Below, one piece after another: positions 32,880 to 44,234 of a stretch of DNA of 64,000 nt. The stretch comes from Acanthosepion pharaonis (lineage: Eukaryota; Mollusca; Cephalopoda; Sepiida; Sepiidae). The notes under the pieces were generated by a model that did not search any database, was not told the DNA's origin, and worked only from the letters and a program-made list of their open reading frames with translations. The DNA is taken from positions 729,501 to 793,500 of the forward strand of contig CAHIKZ030000392.1 of assembly GCA_903632075.3 (NCBI GenBank), read 5' to 3'. How positions within the stretch are numbered: position 1 is the first letter of the stretch; each line of letters begins with the position of its first letter. A program made the position numbers and the translations under genes.

Positions 32880-33408
32880 CATTTTGAACCCTTATATAAC
32901 TACCATTTGTCCATGCATTGAAAAATACTGCTGCCACATCTGGTCTGGTGCTCTTATTATATATCTCAAGATTCTTGATAAAATCCAAAGAATTCAGGCA
33001 CTTTCTCACCAACATGATGTAGTTTCCCCCTATCTTAAAAATATTTTCATGGCAACTGTTCTGATGAGATATCTTCCCCTGGTGCCTTGACTATATGAAT
33101 CCAAGTGTGCTACTAAATTGGTAACTTGGTCTCCTCATTTTACTGTTGAACTAGCTAGATGCAATCATCTATTCTACTCTAATAGTTTCTTTTCTCGCAC
33201 TTTTGCCTGTGGAATTCTCTTCAGATTTCTTGCTTCCCTACAATCTTCAAAAATTTAAATGCAATACCAATCGCCATCTTCTGTCTTTCTGACACTTGTT
33301 CTTTTATTGTCCTTTCTCCTCACTAAAATCTTCCTATTCTTTCACTTTCAGTAATCCAATGTGTCTTTGTGGCATTGTTTCCTTGCATGTGGTGAAATGA
33401 TTAAAAAA
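32880..33408 (+). mobile_element. LINE 3' fragment, plus strand
   Basis: Contains PCIEKYCCHIWSGALIIYLKILDKIQR, then QALSHQHDVVSPYLKN.FMAT, and later CNTNRHLLS-like residues near the end. It finishes with 'tgtggcattgtttccttgcatgtggtgaaatgatt', the family tail. It adjoins the minus-strand RTE-like fragment tail to tail-end. Confidence 0.82.
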
Positions 33409-33409
33409 A

Positions 33410-34295
33410 GAAAAACAAAATTGGAATTTCTGATTATGTAGAAATGCTCACCCCCTCCAAAAAAAAACCCACTTTGGTACCAAGATTCAATGTTAGGGTT
33501 GAAATAGATTCTATTTAACAATGTTCAATCACAGATGAACTTTGATTGCATGAAAACATTGCTTATCTCTGGTTTTCATATAATGTAAAACAAAACATTT
33601 TCTGTGAAGATAGGAAGATCTTAACACTGATAAATTAGAATTACAATAGAAATTAATTAATTGTCACTTGTAAATCTATTTGTTTTGGGGATTTTAATAT
33701 TGTATATATCTCTACAATGTAGGCTCCATTTTGGTGTATAAGGCCACTGCCTAAACATGCAAGTATTGCTTCAATGGTTTCCATAACAATTAGATTTTTA
33801 CAGGGTGGTGTTGCTAACCCGTTGCTCAATTAATTTTGAATTCAGATTTATCTTTTTTTCAAGACTGGTTGCTAACCTAAGCTAGAAAACCCAATCTAGA
33901 TCTGGATCCATTTCCTTCCAAGAGTATTTGTGCAGTTGCAGTTTGCACACAACATGAAACTCCTACTTATTGCATTGATAACAGCTATGCTACATACATC
34001 TGATTTTAATACTGACTTACTTTTTACTTATTAAGACATCAAAAAATTGTGATATTAAGTCCATAATTTTTTTATCTAAAATTCAGAAAGTTGAAAGTTT
34101 GTCTTTAAACTAAAGTTCACATTTAGTACCAAAATTTTAAACTTTATTTAACTTAATTCACTTTTAATTCATTGTTATCTTGTTTGTTGATATTTTTTAT
34201 AGTGTTTTACAGATTTTAATCAGAAATAAAAAGCATACTAGTAATTTTATGGTCATTTTTAATCCACTTGATTTAACTGCTTATTAGTGTAAAAA
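33410..34295. other. No recognised gene
   Basis: AT-rich sequence with short A-runs. I see nothing assignable. Confidence 0.4.
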
Positions 34296-34298
34296 TAA

Positions 34299-34990
34299 TC
34301 TTATTTATTTATTATTTAGAAAATGACTTGCAACATTATTTATTATTTAAAAAATGACCTGTAATATTATTTATTATTTAGAAAATGACCTGTAACATTA
34401 TTTATTACTTAGAAAATGACCCGTAACATTATTTATTACTTAGAAAATGACCTGCAACATTATTTATTACTTAGAAAATGACCTGTAATATTATTTAAAA
34501 AATGACCTGCAACATTATTTATTACTTAGAAAATGACCTGTAATATTATTTATTATTTAGAAAATGATCTGCAACATTATTTATTACTTAGAAAATGACC
34601 TGCAACATTATTATTTAGAAAATGACCTGTAATATTATTTAGAAAATGACTTGCAACATTATTTAGAAAATGAGCTGTAACATTATTTATTATTTAGAAA
34701 ATGAGCTGTAATATTATTTATTATTTAGAAAATAAACTAATATTATTTATTATTTAGAAAAACTATAGTATTAATTATTATTATTAAAATAGACTATAAT
34801 ACTATAGTTTATTCTCTAAATAATATTTAGAAAATACTGTATTATATAGACAATAACCTATAATATTTATTAGAAAATAGATTGTAATATTATAAAGTAA
34901 ACTTTAATATTATTTATTATTTAGAAAATAGTGTGTAATGTCATTTATTATTTAGAAAATAGACTGTAATATTATTTATTATTTATGTAT
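34299..34990 (+). repeat. 31 bp minisatellite, over 20 units
   Basis: The consensus unit is made of TTTATTATTTAGAAAATGA plus CCTGTAATATTA. The junction alternates between CTGTAAT and CTGCAAC variants. Some units lack the 'tattattt' segment and are ~20-22 bp. The right half is more degenerate, with a small inverted stretch at 34757-34820 ('actatagtatta' and 'aatactatagt'). No reading frame. Confidence 0.93.
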
Positions 34991-35710
34991 GATGTTTATG
35001 CTTCACACCAAGAGAATCACTTCCTGTATTCATTGGAGCCACAACTAGAGCTAAACATCAGTAGGTTATGATCCAAATACACAAAAGATGAGTAGAAATG
35101 CCATACAAGTGTTTGAATGTGCTTAAAAACAGTTGATGCAGCAGCTAGCACCATCAAACAGTAAATGTATTGTTTACAAATAACCAGTTTCCATCGAAGC
35201 AAAGTTACTGAGTATTGCATGGACTAAACTGGTCCCCTCCACCAGGCTTTTCCAGTGAGAAGGGTGGCTTTACACCCAACAGGATTAGAAACAAGATGTT
35301 TCAAAGGGTTGATGAACCTTCTTGTAGGGGTCAACAACCATCTTGCACAATAGCGTAGACTGGACTCCATAGCTACATATACAACTAGTGTAGTGATGTC
35401 ATTTCTAGGTGGAAGGCTTCCTAGATTTAATGACAAAGCCAGAGGGTTCGCCCGACAGGATAATGGCCATGTCTCTGTAACTTAGCTGAGCCTTCAAGTC
35501 CGAGAATAGAGGCTGTGGTTTGGTTTGACTTGGAGAAAGATAGGCTTCACCACATCTACTTACCCAAATCATGCTACGCATGAATGAATACCTATTTGGC
35601 TTTCAATCCAGATATGTGGTAGGAACTGATCAGGTGATCAGCTTGTACAGCAACTGTACAACTACACCCATTTATGGGAGGCATATGGTCACATCATGTT
35701 TGAATTTGTG
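34991..35710. other. Unassigned moderately GC-richer sequence
   Basis: Frames at 35017-35220 and 35224-35436 on the minus strand have no recognisable domain. The higher GC and the abrupt start after the minisatellite suggest an old transposon or LTR body, but nothing specific is seen. Confidence 0.4.
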
Positions 35711-35712
35711 GG

Positions 35713-35965
35713 TGGTGTGATGGCTTGAATTGTTTATTGGAAAGCAGTCCCAAATCCATTTGGGTTTGTTATATTCACTTATGCTCACTCTTGGGGAAAA
35801 ATCCACCTCTTCCCCTCCTGCTATAGGTTAATTAGTAAGACTTGCATCGCTAAACCATTATTATCTCCAAAAATAAAATAAAATTGCATACAAAATATTT
35901 AGATTTCGGTACTAAATTATGCATAGAAGTTTGGTTTGATTTATTTTGTTTTATGGCATCTCAAC
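35713..35965 (+). repeat. tRNA-derived SINE sharing the 5S-tRNA SINE body, without the 5S head
   Basis: It starts with 'ggtggtgtgatggcttgaattg', then 'tgttatattcacttatgctcactcttggg', 'cctgctataggttaattagtaagacttgcatcgctaaaccattattatct' in pieces, and a tail 'agatttcggtactaaattatgcatag'. The body is that of the SINEs at 4447 and 41394, but the upstream 120 bp shows no 5S similarity. Confidence 0.65.
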
Positions 35966-36254
35966 CTCAATGAGTTATTTAATGCCAACAAGATTTTTAG
36001 GATAGGTTTGAGTGAATAGAATAAGTATTTGTAAGAAATCTGTTTGTAGATCAGGTTTCATTGACGTGTTTTTGTAAAGAGGGTTTTTGTCGAGAGTCAA
36101 ATGTATTGCTGGTAATTTTTTTTTTTCAAAAATTTATTGCTGGTATTATTGCTGCATAGAAGTTGATATGCCGCTAAACGAAAACAACCGACCAACTGGT
36201 CATGGGATTGATCATCATTAAGCCTTATTGCATAATTTTATTTTGTTTGGGATT

Positions 36255-36560
36255 TTTAAAAATCTATATTAGCTTAGAAAGTAGAGCAATGGACTTAAGG
36301 AATTGGCAAGTAACATTCAAATTCCAGCTGAAACAGTTTGCATTCATTTTGTATTCATTCCTATCCAAGAGCATTAATACCATCTCTTCCCCTCTCAAAC
36401 TATAGAAATAAGAGTATATTGAGTTGTTTAGCCTTGGTTGGTAAGCAGTCTAGAAGAAAGCTAACTCTGAATTCAAATGGAGAAGGCAGTGAGGAACCAC
36501 TACTTTGTTTTTCCCAAGGACAATCATGGCAATGATGGTTGTGTGCATTTCTATGCAAAT
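36255..36560 (+). repeat. tRNA-derived SINE (type 2), plus strand
   Basis: Head 'gcttagaaagtagagcaatggacttaagg', B-box-like 'attcaaattccagc', then 'atccaagagcattaatacc' and an end 'gatgtaggcaatcatgggtctccaca'. It meets the next SINE in opposite orientation. Confidence 0.62.
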
Positions 36561-36900
36561 CCCTTCAGGATGTAGGCAATCATGGGTCTCCACAGATTCC
36601 ATTTCTTTTTTATCTGTGAATTACCATGACTTCTTGAGAAAGATAGTGGAGTGGTTTCCTGTTGCCCTCTGTACAGTTTTCAATTCATAGCAGCCCTTCA
36701 CTTAGACTGGCTGTGAAACCAAGGCTAAAGTGTCCAGTCTACTCTACTATTTAACCCCTTGTTGTAGAGAGGAGTGATAGATTTATGCTTTTCTTAAAAG
36801 CATAAAGCAAATGCATTAAATTAGGCGGGAATTTGAACTCTGCTTGCCAATTCCACTTTCTGTGCACATAACATTTATGCTAATCACACCTCCACTAATG
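36561..36900 (-). repeat. tRNA-derived SINE (type 2), minus strand
   Basis: Contains 'gtggtttcctgttgccctctgtac', 'agactggctgtgaaacc', 'ctactctactatttaac', 'gcttttcttaaaagcat', and 'gggaatttgaactctg' as the reversed B box. Together with the preceding copy it forms a head-to-head inverted pair about 640 bp long. Confidence 0.66.
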
Positions 36901-37504
36901 CAGGGAGGCTGTGGAGAGCCATGATCAAATATATGATTATACAAGGAAACAGAATGTGAAGTTTTATTATTTTCAAACCATGGATTTCCTTATAGAAATA
37001 TATCGATTCTTTTCTAGTTCAATACAGACTAGTTTTTTTTTTTTTTTTTAAATTTTGATTTAAGAATGAACTATTCATTTGATGGACAGAAAAAATAACC
37101 CGTGATAAAATGTCTCCTGTCTATATAGGATCCATCCCTTTGAAGTAGTGGTTAGACTATTACTATGATCATTTCTCATTGGATTCCTCAAATTTGTGAC
37201 TTTGTGCCAGAAGTAAGATTAGAAAGCTTTTTATTACTGCTGTACATTTAATCCTAACTTGAATGCCTCATATTAGTCACCTTGTACCAGCCTAGTAAAT
37301 ACCTATATAGACTCTGAGTTAGAATAGTTAATTTTATGACATATCATCCTTGTTGAATATTGCATGTGGCACTGAGTGAGGATCAAACTCTTGACTTAGT
37401 AGTAATATTTTGGTTTTGTTAATTTTATGACATATCAGCCCGTGTTGGGTGATTTAATGTTGAATATTGCATGGGGCACCCAGTAATGTAGTAATTTGTA
37501 GTAA

Positions 37505-37840
37505 TGTTTTGGTTTGGTTGACTTTATTTAGTGGCATATCAACTCCTATGGGTTATTTAATCCCAAAATGTGAATATTTTATACACATTTTATGTCTTCA
37601 ACTACAGATATTTTGTACATAATTTTATACTCTCAGAGTAAACATGTTTTTTAGTTATATAATTTATAGGTGATAAAATGTATTGTTTATAATTTTTTTT
37701 TTTTTTTATAAAATTGTATTGCTGGTATTTTTACTATAAAAATGTATTTTTATATTTTCCTAGTATTTTGATTTTTGTTTGGGGTTTCACTATTTACCCA
37801 TAGCTGGGATGCTAACAGGTGTTACCCTGGACCATGCCTA
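37505..37840 (-). repeat. Family A repeat, minus-strand partial copy
   Basis: 'ggcatatcaactcctatgggttatttaatcc' is the reversed tail, and 'ttttgtttggggtttcactatttacccatagctgggatgctaac' (in pieces) is the reversed 5' part of family A. The middle is AT-rich and diverged. Confidence 0.62.
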
Positions 37841-38539
37841 CTCATGTGGTGGTGGTGGTTGGGGGCGGGGTCCTACTCCTCTGCAGCTGTGCCGTTGACT
37901 TATTCTACAGCCCCAACTGATAGGGTTAGTCGAATGTGTTTTGGGATCTCAGTGTGATATTTTCCATCCTCTGTTAAAACACTCCCCAGATATTTGAACT
38001 TCTGCTTGATATTTACATCTCCAGTTCATAACTTGCATCTTGGGCTTTTTCTCTTGCTGATGACCATACATTCTGTCTTACCTTTCCATACATTCTGTCT
38101 TAGTCCTTTTTTCTCATTTTCTTCTACTACCATGTCTAGGAATTCCTATAGTTTTCTTTCTGAATTGGCCATCAACAAAGTATCATCTGCTTACTGAAGT
38201 AATTGTATTGTTGGTGTTTAATTAGGTTCATCTCAAGATAGAATAATTCAAGATTAGAAAAAATCTTTATAGCGGTTCATGATGTGATTAGAAATTATCA
38301 AAATTAATGTTGATTAGTCTTTTTCACTTCTTTTTATTTTATTTTTTTTAATTTCAAAATATCTGCAGAAAGATTGTTCCATTTTTATTTATTTGAAAAG
38401 TGGTGGGTACTGAAAATGGTTCATTTTTTTTTTTTTTTTTTAAACTGGCTTTAAAAACGTTCATTTTGATAAAAAATGAATTTTCTTTTTTTTTTTAAAT
38501 TAAAAAAAAAATACATTTTGAGAATTACTTGTATATTGT

Positions 38540-38880
38540 ACAGTAGCTTAGTGGATTGAAGTGTTGGTTCATGACTTTTTAACATAGTAATTGTGAGTTC
38601 AATCCCTGGGTTGGACTCACAATTACACAGTTGGGTGTACTTGAACTCAGTAGAAACAGGATGAGCAATAACAGAGCAGTGCTAAATAAGAACTAAATGA
38701 GATATCTCTTGACATGGGCTTCAGAATAAGAACAATCTACTGTAGATTAAATAAAGGGTGTAATTTGAAATTCCCTGAAGGTTACCTGAATCAGCAAGTA
38801 TCTGATGAAGGCTAGAGGGTACAGCAGCCGAAATGTTAAAATATGCTATAGTATATTGTTACAGTTTTTCTTATTTTACC
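38540..38880 (+). repeat. tRNA-like head followed by element with CTGATGA...GAAA core, copy 1
   Basis: 38548-38612 has tRNA-like marks ('cttagtggattgaagtg', B box 'gtgagttcaatccc'). 38660-38860 matches 49850-50015 (+) and 52885-53050 (-). It ends with CTGATGA, GGCT, a 12-nt loop, AGCC and GAAA (38802-38833). This block order resembles a hammerhead-ribozyme core as found in Penelope-like elements, but stems I and III are not evident. Confidence 0.5.
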
Positions 38881-38921
38881 TAATTTATAAATTAAACTTA
38901 TGTATATGTATGTATATCAGA

Positions 38922-39713
38922 TTTAAAATGAATTTTTATAAATGAAAAAACTTTCTTGAAGATTTTATTTTAGTTTTAATTTCAAGTTAATAGACTAAAT
39001 TTAATATTTCCAATAAGAAAAATACTTTGTTGTATTTCAAAAACTAATTTAAATTGACTGGAAGAAGTTTTTTCTGCTCTAATAGCTGATTAGTGTCTGT
39101 TTTTAGTTGTGTTATCACAATGTAACTCTTTATTAAAAAAATCTTCCAAGAATAAAATATACTTTTCTAAAACTTTATTTGAGGAATATTAGCTGATTTA
39201 AAGTATGATTAATCTGATTTGAAACAAATATTATTTACTTTAAGTTTAAAAGTATCATGGAAATGCATTTTTTTAACCTGACAATTGCTGTGATTAAGTT
39301 TTTGACAAGGTGATGACAGATATAATGTTGCTCTACAGAGACTTTATCTGTAAAACATAATTGAAGCAAATGACGTGAGTGCTTTTTTATTTAATTTTTA
39401 AGTACACAGTAATCTTAAAAATATCTTCTGTATTCTAATACTGTATTGAATTTTAGAAATTTTGGCTTTAAATTTATATAATCATTGCTCTTATTTTCTG
39501 ATAATGTCATTTATGGTCACCTGTACCTAAAAATAACAGCATGTTTATACACTAATAAAAAAAATCCAAAATTATTTTTAAGATATTGATGTTTGATGAT
39601 TTGTATTAAACTTTTCCATTTATGATTAGTAAATATAGATTTCAGTCTCTGAAATTTTAATTTCTTGAAATTTCATAAAATTTAATAAATGGGGGTAATA
39701 GATGTAAAAAAAA

Positions 39714-39749
<36 letters not shown>

Positions 39750-40090
39750 TAAGATTTTCTTAAACAAAATATTTTTAAAAAATAATTTAATTTGTGAATA
39801 AGCCTCGGAAAATTTAATTAAAATCCAACAATTATTGCCAAAACAGTGTTTTCTTTTCTTTCTTTCTTTTTTTTTTTTTTTTAAACCACAAAAAAAAGAT
39901 GTTAAATTGCCCATACTAATATTTGGCCCACTGCAGATGCAAGAAAAACAATATTTTTAACCAAAGGATTAAAAAAATTTTATAAAATAATCAAAAAATA
40001 CTTTGGTCTTTCCTCTTAATAACAAACATTTTGACAATAAAACTTTGTTTTTATCAAATTTGGGGCCATTTTTGTCATGGCTCCTTTTTT
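38922..40090 (+). repeat. ~1.2 kb duplicated block, copy 1
   Basis: Collinear with 53508-54890 in the same orientation. Shared marks in order are 'tttaaaatgaattttta', 'actaatttaaattgactgga' with variants, 'actttatttgaggaatattagc', 'atttactttaagttt', 'gatgtttgatgatttgta', 'tttcttttctttctt', 'aataatcaaaaaatactttggtctttc', and 'acattttgacaataaaactttgt'. It includes a (TA)n at 39720-39748. No coding potential. Confidence 0.85.
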
Positions 40091-40739
40091 AGAATTTTTT
40101 TACTATATATATAAAATCACCCTGTATGATATATATATTTGTACATTGGCTACATATGCACCACACTGTCTTACTGCAACGAAAGACACAAAAGTCTAGA
40201 AACCATTGTAATAGAAAAGAAATGACAAACATTAAATAAAATATCTTTCTCTATCGAAAGACATGGCTTGAGCTTAATATTAGAAGATTATAAATCCCAG
40301 TCAAAGGCAAATGGATTCATAGGTATTTACTGGTGGAAAAACCATAAGTTTATATAGAACTCAATGGACAAAACCCATTTCAACTCCAAGTGGAATAGGT
40401 CCACCTATTAAAGCACAAGTTTATATTAGCTGAAGAGCTATCAGTTCAACACTTGTCCTGGGTAGTAAATATACATTTTGAGCTATTTAACAACTTAACA
40501 TACAGTTCCATAATTGAAATAAAAATCATTCAAGGGTCTCAAAAACCACAAATGTCCACTTGGATCTATTGTGCAAGCCCACTGCATTATGTTTTTGTTT
40601 TTTTTTTGAAAGGACTTCTTCAGACTAAATCTTTTTATTGATGGAATCAATATGTAGTGGATGGACAATTCTACATTGAAAAAATGCTGAAGGTACAGGG
40701 ATCCTTCTTTTTTTTTTTTTTTTTTTTTTCTTTTAAATC

Positions 40740-41388
40740 AAATTTAGCCCAAGCAAAACACAAGAGGCTAGAGAGTGTGAAAGAATTAGAAAACAGGAAA
40801 CGTTATGAAGGAGAGAGAACAATAGAACAGTAATCAGGAAGACAGTAGATAATGATTGATATTGCATTTAAATTTTTGAAGATCAAAGTTGTCTGGAAAA
40901 CATGGAGCCAGAAGAGTTCCACAAGCAAGAATTGCAAGAAAAGAAACTGTTAGCATAGAACTTGCATTTACATCTAACCATTTCAACTGTAAATTGATGA
41001 GACCTAGTAGCCAATCTAGTACTGCGCTTAAATTCATAAGGTCTAGGTACCATAGCAAAGATCTCATATGAACAATTACCATGAAAGTATTTATAGAAAA
41101 GGCACAGAAAAACAACTTTATGTCTGTGGGAAAGTGACTGAAGCTGAGACATTGCTGATCCTCCTTTGGATTTTATTAAGAATTTCCTTAAATAATTAGC
41201 AGGGACACCAGACCATATGTGACAGCAATATTTTAAGCATGCATAAATGGTAGATTTCTGCAGAGAAAAATTGTCTAGCATAACACAGTGAACCAACTTT
41301 CTTAGCAGCTGACCTAGCAATGGATTCAATATAATCTTTCTGGTTCTTGTCGGCTGAGAATATTAGCCTGAGAAGCCACAAAAGAACT
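40740..41388 (-). mobile_element. LINE 3' fragment, minus strand
   Basis: Tail complement after the T-run at 40710-40731. Minus-strand reading 41329-40883 contains LKYCCHIWSGVPANYL, LQSLSHRHKVVFLCLFYKYFHGNCS, and RSTRLATRSHQFTVEMVRC. It extends further 5' to SIARSAAKKVGSLCYARQFFS. Same family as 1246-2994. Confidence 0.86.
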
Positions 41389-41393
41389 TAAGT

Positions 41394-41775
41394 TTTTAGC
41401 ATCCAATATATCTAGATGTATAACCTCCTTCAGTTTCAAAGTTAAGCAACATCGAGTCTGCTCTGTACCTAGATTGGTGACCACTTGGGAATACTGGCTG
41501 CTGTAAACTTGAATGTGCAAGTGGTGCAATGGATAATGGTTTGGAATTGTTAATCGGAGAGCTGAGTTCCAATTCCCGTTGGATTTGTTATATTCACTTA
41601 TGTGCAAATGCTCTTACAGAAAGGTATGAATCCACTTCTCCCTCCAGCTATGGGTTAATTAGTAACACTTGTATCACTAAACCATTATAACCTCAAAAGA
41701 AAAATTCTTATCTAAAAATATTTTCTGGCTTTAAATAACCAGAAAAGGGTTGATAAACTGTAGAAAACTAATCCA
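41394..41775 (+). repeat. Chimeric 5S rRNA-tRNA SINE, copy 2
   Basis: 5S-like head to 41510 ('caaagttaagcaacatcgagtctg', 'cctagattggtgaccacttggga', 'ggctgctgtaaactt'). The tRNA-like unit ('agtggtgcaatggataatggtttgg', B box 'gagttccaattccc') is followed by the body 'ctccagctatgggttaattag' and the tail 'tctggctttaaataacc...aaaagggttgataa'. This copy has the best preserved tRNA-like part of the three. Confidence 0.85.
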
Positions 41776-41829
41776 CCAACTAACCTTGCTCAGTTTTCTG
41801 CTGCTTTTTTTTAAAAATAAAAATTTTTA

Positions 41830-42541
41830 TTGCTTTTAAATATTCTAATTTTTGTCATTCAATTACTCACTTTACTGATGCATAGAGTTTGTATATCATA
41901 TTCTCCCATATACATATATATAATCTTTTCTTGCATTTTTCACTTGTGGAACACTATTCCAGCTTCTTGCTTTCCAGGCAATTTTCATCTTCAAAAATTT
42001 AATGCAATGTCAATTGTTATTTTTGTGATGTCAACAAACACTCATTTGACACTTTTGTGATGCCAATGAATACTCATTGTCACTTTCGTAATGCTCGTTG
42101 TAGTAGAGACTTTGTAATAGCCGATACAACTATAGCACGCCATTCAACAATACTAGTGTCAGATACCTTCAAATATTTCTCACACTGACAGTACTTGCTC
42201 AATAATACTCACTCAAATAGTAATCCATACAGTGATTCGAATAGAGAAATAGTATAGTGAATAGAGTAGGAAATAGCAGTCTGTATAGTATTAGAGGATA
42301 GACTAGAAATGGCGATCGTTAGTCGTCATGATACTTTCTACTTATGCATTTCCTCTAATGGGATCACCTGTATTTGCTCATTAGTGATCTATGTTCAAAC
42401 TCAAGTGTCAGCAGTGACACTTTATTCTTATATAACAGTTATCTACTGTCTTCTTTATTCGTCTTTTTTTTTTCTTATTCTTTTGCACTCACTAAGTCCT
42501 TGTCTTAGTGGCCTTATTGCTTTGCTTGGGGTGAAATGATT
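41830..42541 (+). mobile_element. LINE 3' fragment, plus strand, split by an LTR-like insertion
   Basis: 41925-42020 encodes the RT C-terminus (LWNTIPASCFPGNFHLQKF). The sequence breaks at 'caattgttat' and resumes at 42438 'gttatctactgtc', continuing to the tail 'cttgggg tgaaatgatt' at 42541. The joined target is the same as in other LINE copies (complement at 13532-13550). Confidence 0.84.
42021..42437 (+). mobile_element. Solo-LTR-like element (family L1), copy 2, with 5 bp target duplication
   Basis: GTTAT flanks both sides (42016-42020 and 42438-42442), and uninterrupted LINE copies elsewhere show the pre-insertion site. The element is 417 bp, with TGTGATGTCAAC near the start and TATATAACA at the end. 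It has no open frame of interest. Homologous to 6883-7221. Confidence 0.8.
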
Positions 42542-42559
42542 CTGACTTCTCATGCTATC

Positions 42560-43045
42560 TTCTACCTTTTATAAGCTGAAAATTGAGTACTGTTGCCATA
42601 TTTGAGCAAGGAGTGCCCAGTCTTCGCCTTCCAGTCTTGATTGTTCAAAAGTGTTTCAGAGTTCTTGTTGGAGAAGAATTATTTTCCACCCTCCAACTTC
42701 TCTATCACTACTCCCATGGAAAGTGCTCATATGAACTCCATTCCTCTTTTATGTCAGGTCTAACCTTCTGGTTAGGACCTGCCATGCCACTTACATATTA
42801 GCAAACCACCCACATTTCCTCCATATTCCATCAGTGAGAAGTAAGTTCCACTCAAACAGCTTCTTCCCGTGAACCACTGCCCTGTAGAACAGACTTCTAG
42901 TCATATAGTCTTAACATGTTCAAGTCTAGAGTTAACTGTTATCTTTCCCTTCTATCCATATAAACTACTCATTAACATAAATCTTGACCTTGAGTGACCC
43001 CCAGGCCTTGTATAGGGTAAAGCTTACTGCAAAAAAGAAAATAAA
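42560..43045 (+). pseudogene. Second LINE family, reverse transcriptase C-terminal fragment
   Basis: Frame-shifted codons read LKIEYCCHIW, SSLDCSKVFQSSCWRRI, SLLPWKVL, CHATYILANHPHF, then FHSNSFFP and TALWNRLL. The tail ends 'ccaggccttgtatagggtaaagctt' with an A-rich end. A homologous copy is at 51055-51620. It lacks the 'ggggtgaaatg' tail of the first family. Confidence 0.8.
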
Positions 43046-43910
43046 TAAAAATATGAGAGAGAGAATTGGTCAGGGTGTGGATACAACAAATGCTGGTTAG
43101 TTTCAGATGTTTTATATGTAAGACTGACTCCATTAATAAAACCATTATTAGTATGAAGAAGTTTCTTTGAATGAAATGCATCATTTATGAGTTTTTTTCC
43201 ATTTTTGTCATTCGCTTACCCTGATGTATAGATTTGTAAATGGCTTTGAGAAAATGAGACCTGTAGGTCTTAACAAGGACCTTTTACTGTAAAAATTATT
43301 TTAATATAAATATTTTATAAATTTTAACTAGAAGTGGCATTGGATGTTTTGGTCAATGAATGCTGAATGTTATATATTGACATTATCATATCATGTAAAT
43401 CTTATATATATATATATTGAATAAAAAACAGACCACGTTAAGATTCCATGTAATAACCTATTTCACCATAACCCCTTTAACAGGGTTCTGGATCATCAGA
43501 CTTTACTTCCAAAAGCTAAAATGAAAAGAAATTCACACGTTTTTGACGGACCTCATCAAGTATACTTAAATTGAGGAAGTGAGGTGGGAGAGAGGATATG
43601 AGTGTCATATGTATCATTTCAATTTCCTATTTTTAACCCCAGTGTGTCGGCTAGATGTTGCTCAAATTTAACACGTCTCGTCTCTAAGACTGAACTTTAA
43701 AGGAAGAAGCTACAACAACCCCAATCAATTACATGACAAGTTTCATTCAAATTCTTAGAGGCTGTTAATTCGCGTTACTTTAACGTGAATATTTGGGAGG
43801 TTAAGGTTTGATAAATATCTAAATGTCTAAACAATCTGCGAAGAAATTAATTTGAAATTCGGTGGAGTTCCTCCTCAGGTCTACCCATACGGATTACCTA
43901 AGTTTGCATA

Positions 43911-43950
<40 letters not shown>

Positions 43951-44230
43951 ATTATTATTTTTGCCCATACTCACATGAGTTCACCAGTATTGTTTGTGGG
44001 ACAAATGTACCAGGGCAGTTAAATATTTACTGAAAAATGTGCACACCTTGCAACAAAAGCAGTGATTCCTGCAGCAGGACGAAGCAGAGAATCAATTCTT
44101 ATCAGTACTTAATTTTTCTTTTAATGTGCAGTCTGAAGTAATTATGTCAATTAAACTAATATTAGGCTTAGGCTTCTGAAATCTAATAAAAATAATTTTT
44201 TTCTTCTATTTTTTTTTATAATATATCTTG
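43046..44230. other. No recognised gene; (TA)n at 43913-43946
   Basis: Contains (TA)n tracts at ~43405 and 43913-43946, and the (ATT)n stretch after the latter. The rest is unassigned. Confidence 0.45.
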
Positions 44231-44234
44231 GAAC

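Noticed and set aside
34299..34990. CRISPR-like array
   Set aside because: Units are contiguous with no unique spacers; it is an AT-rich minisatellite in an animal genome.
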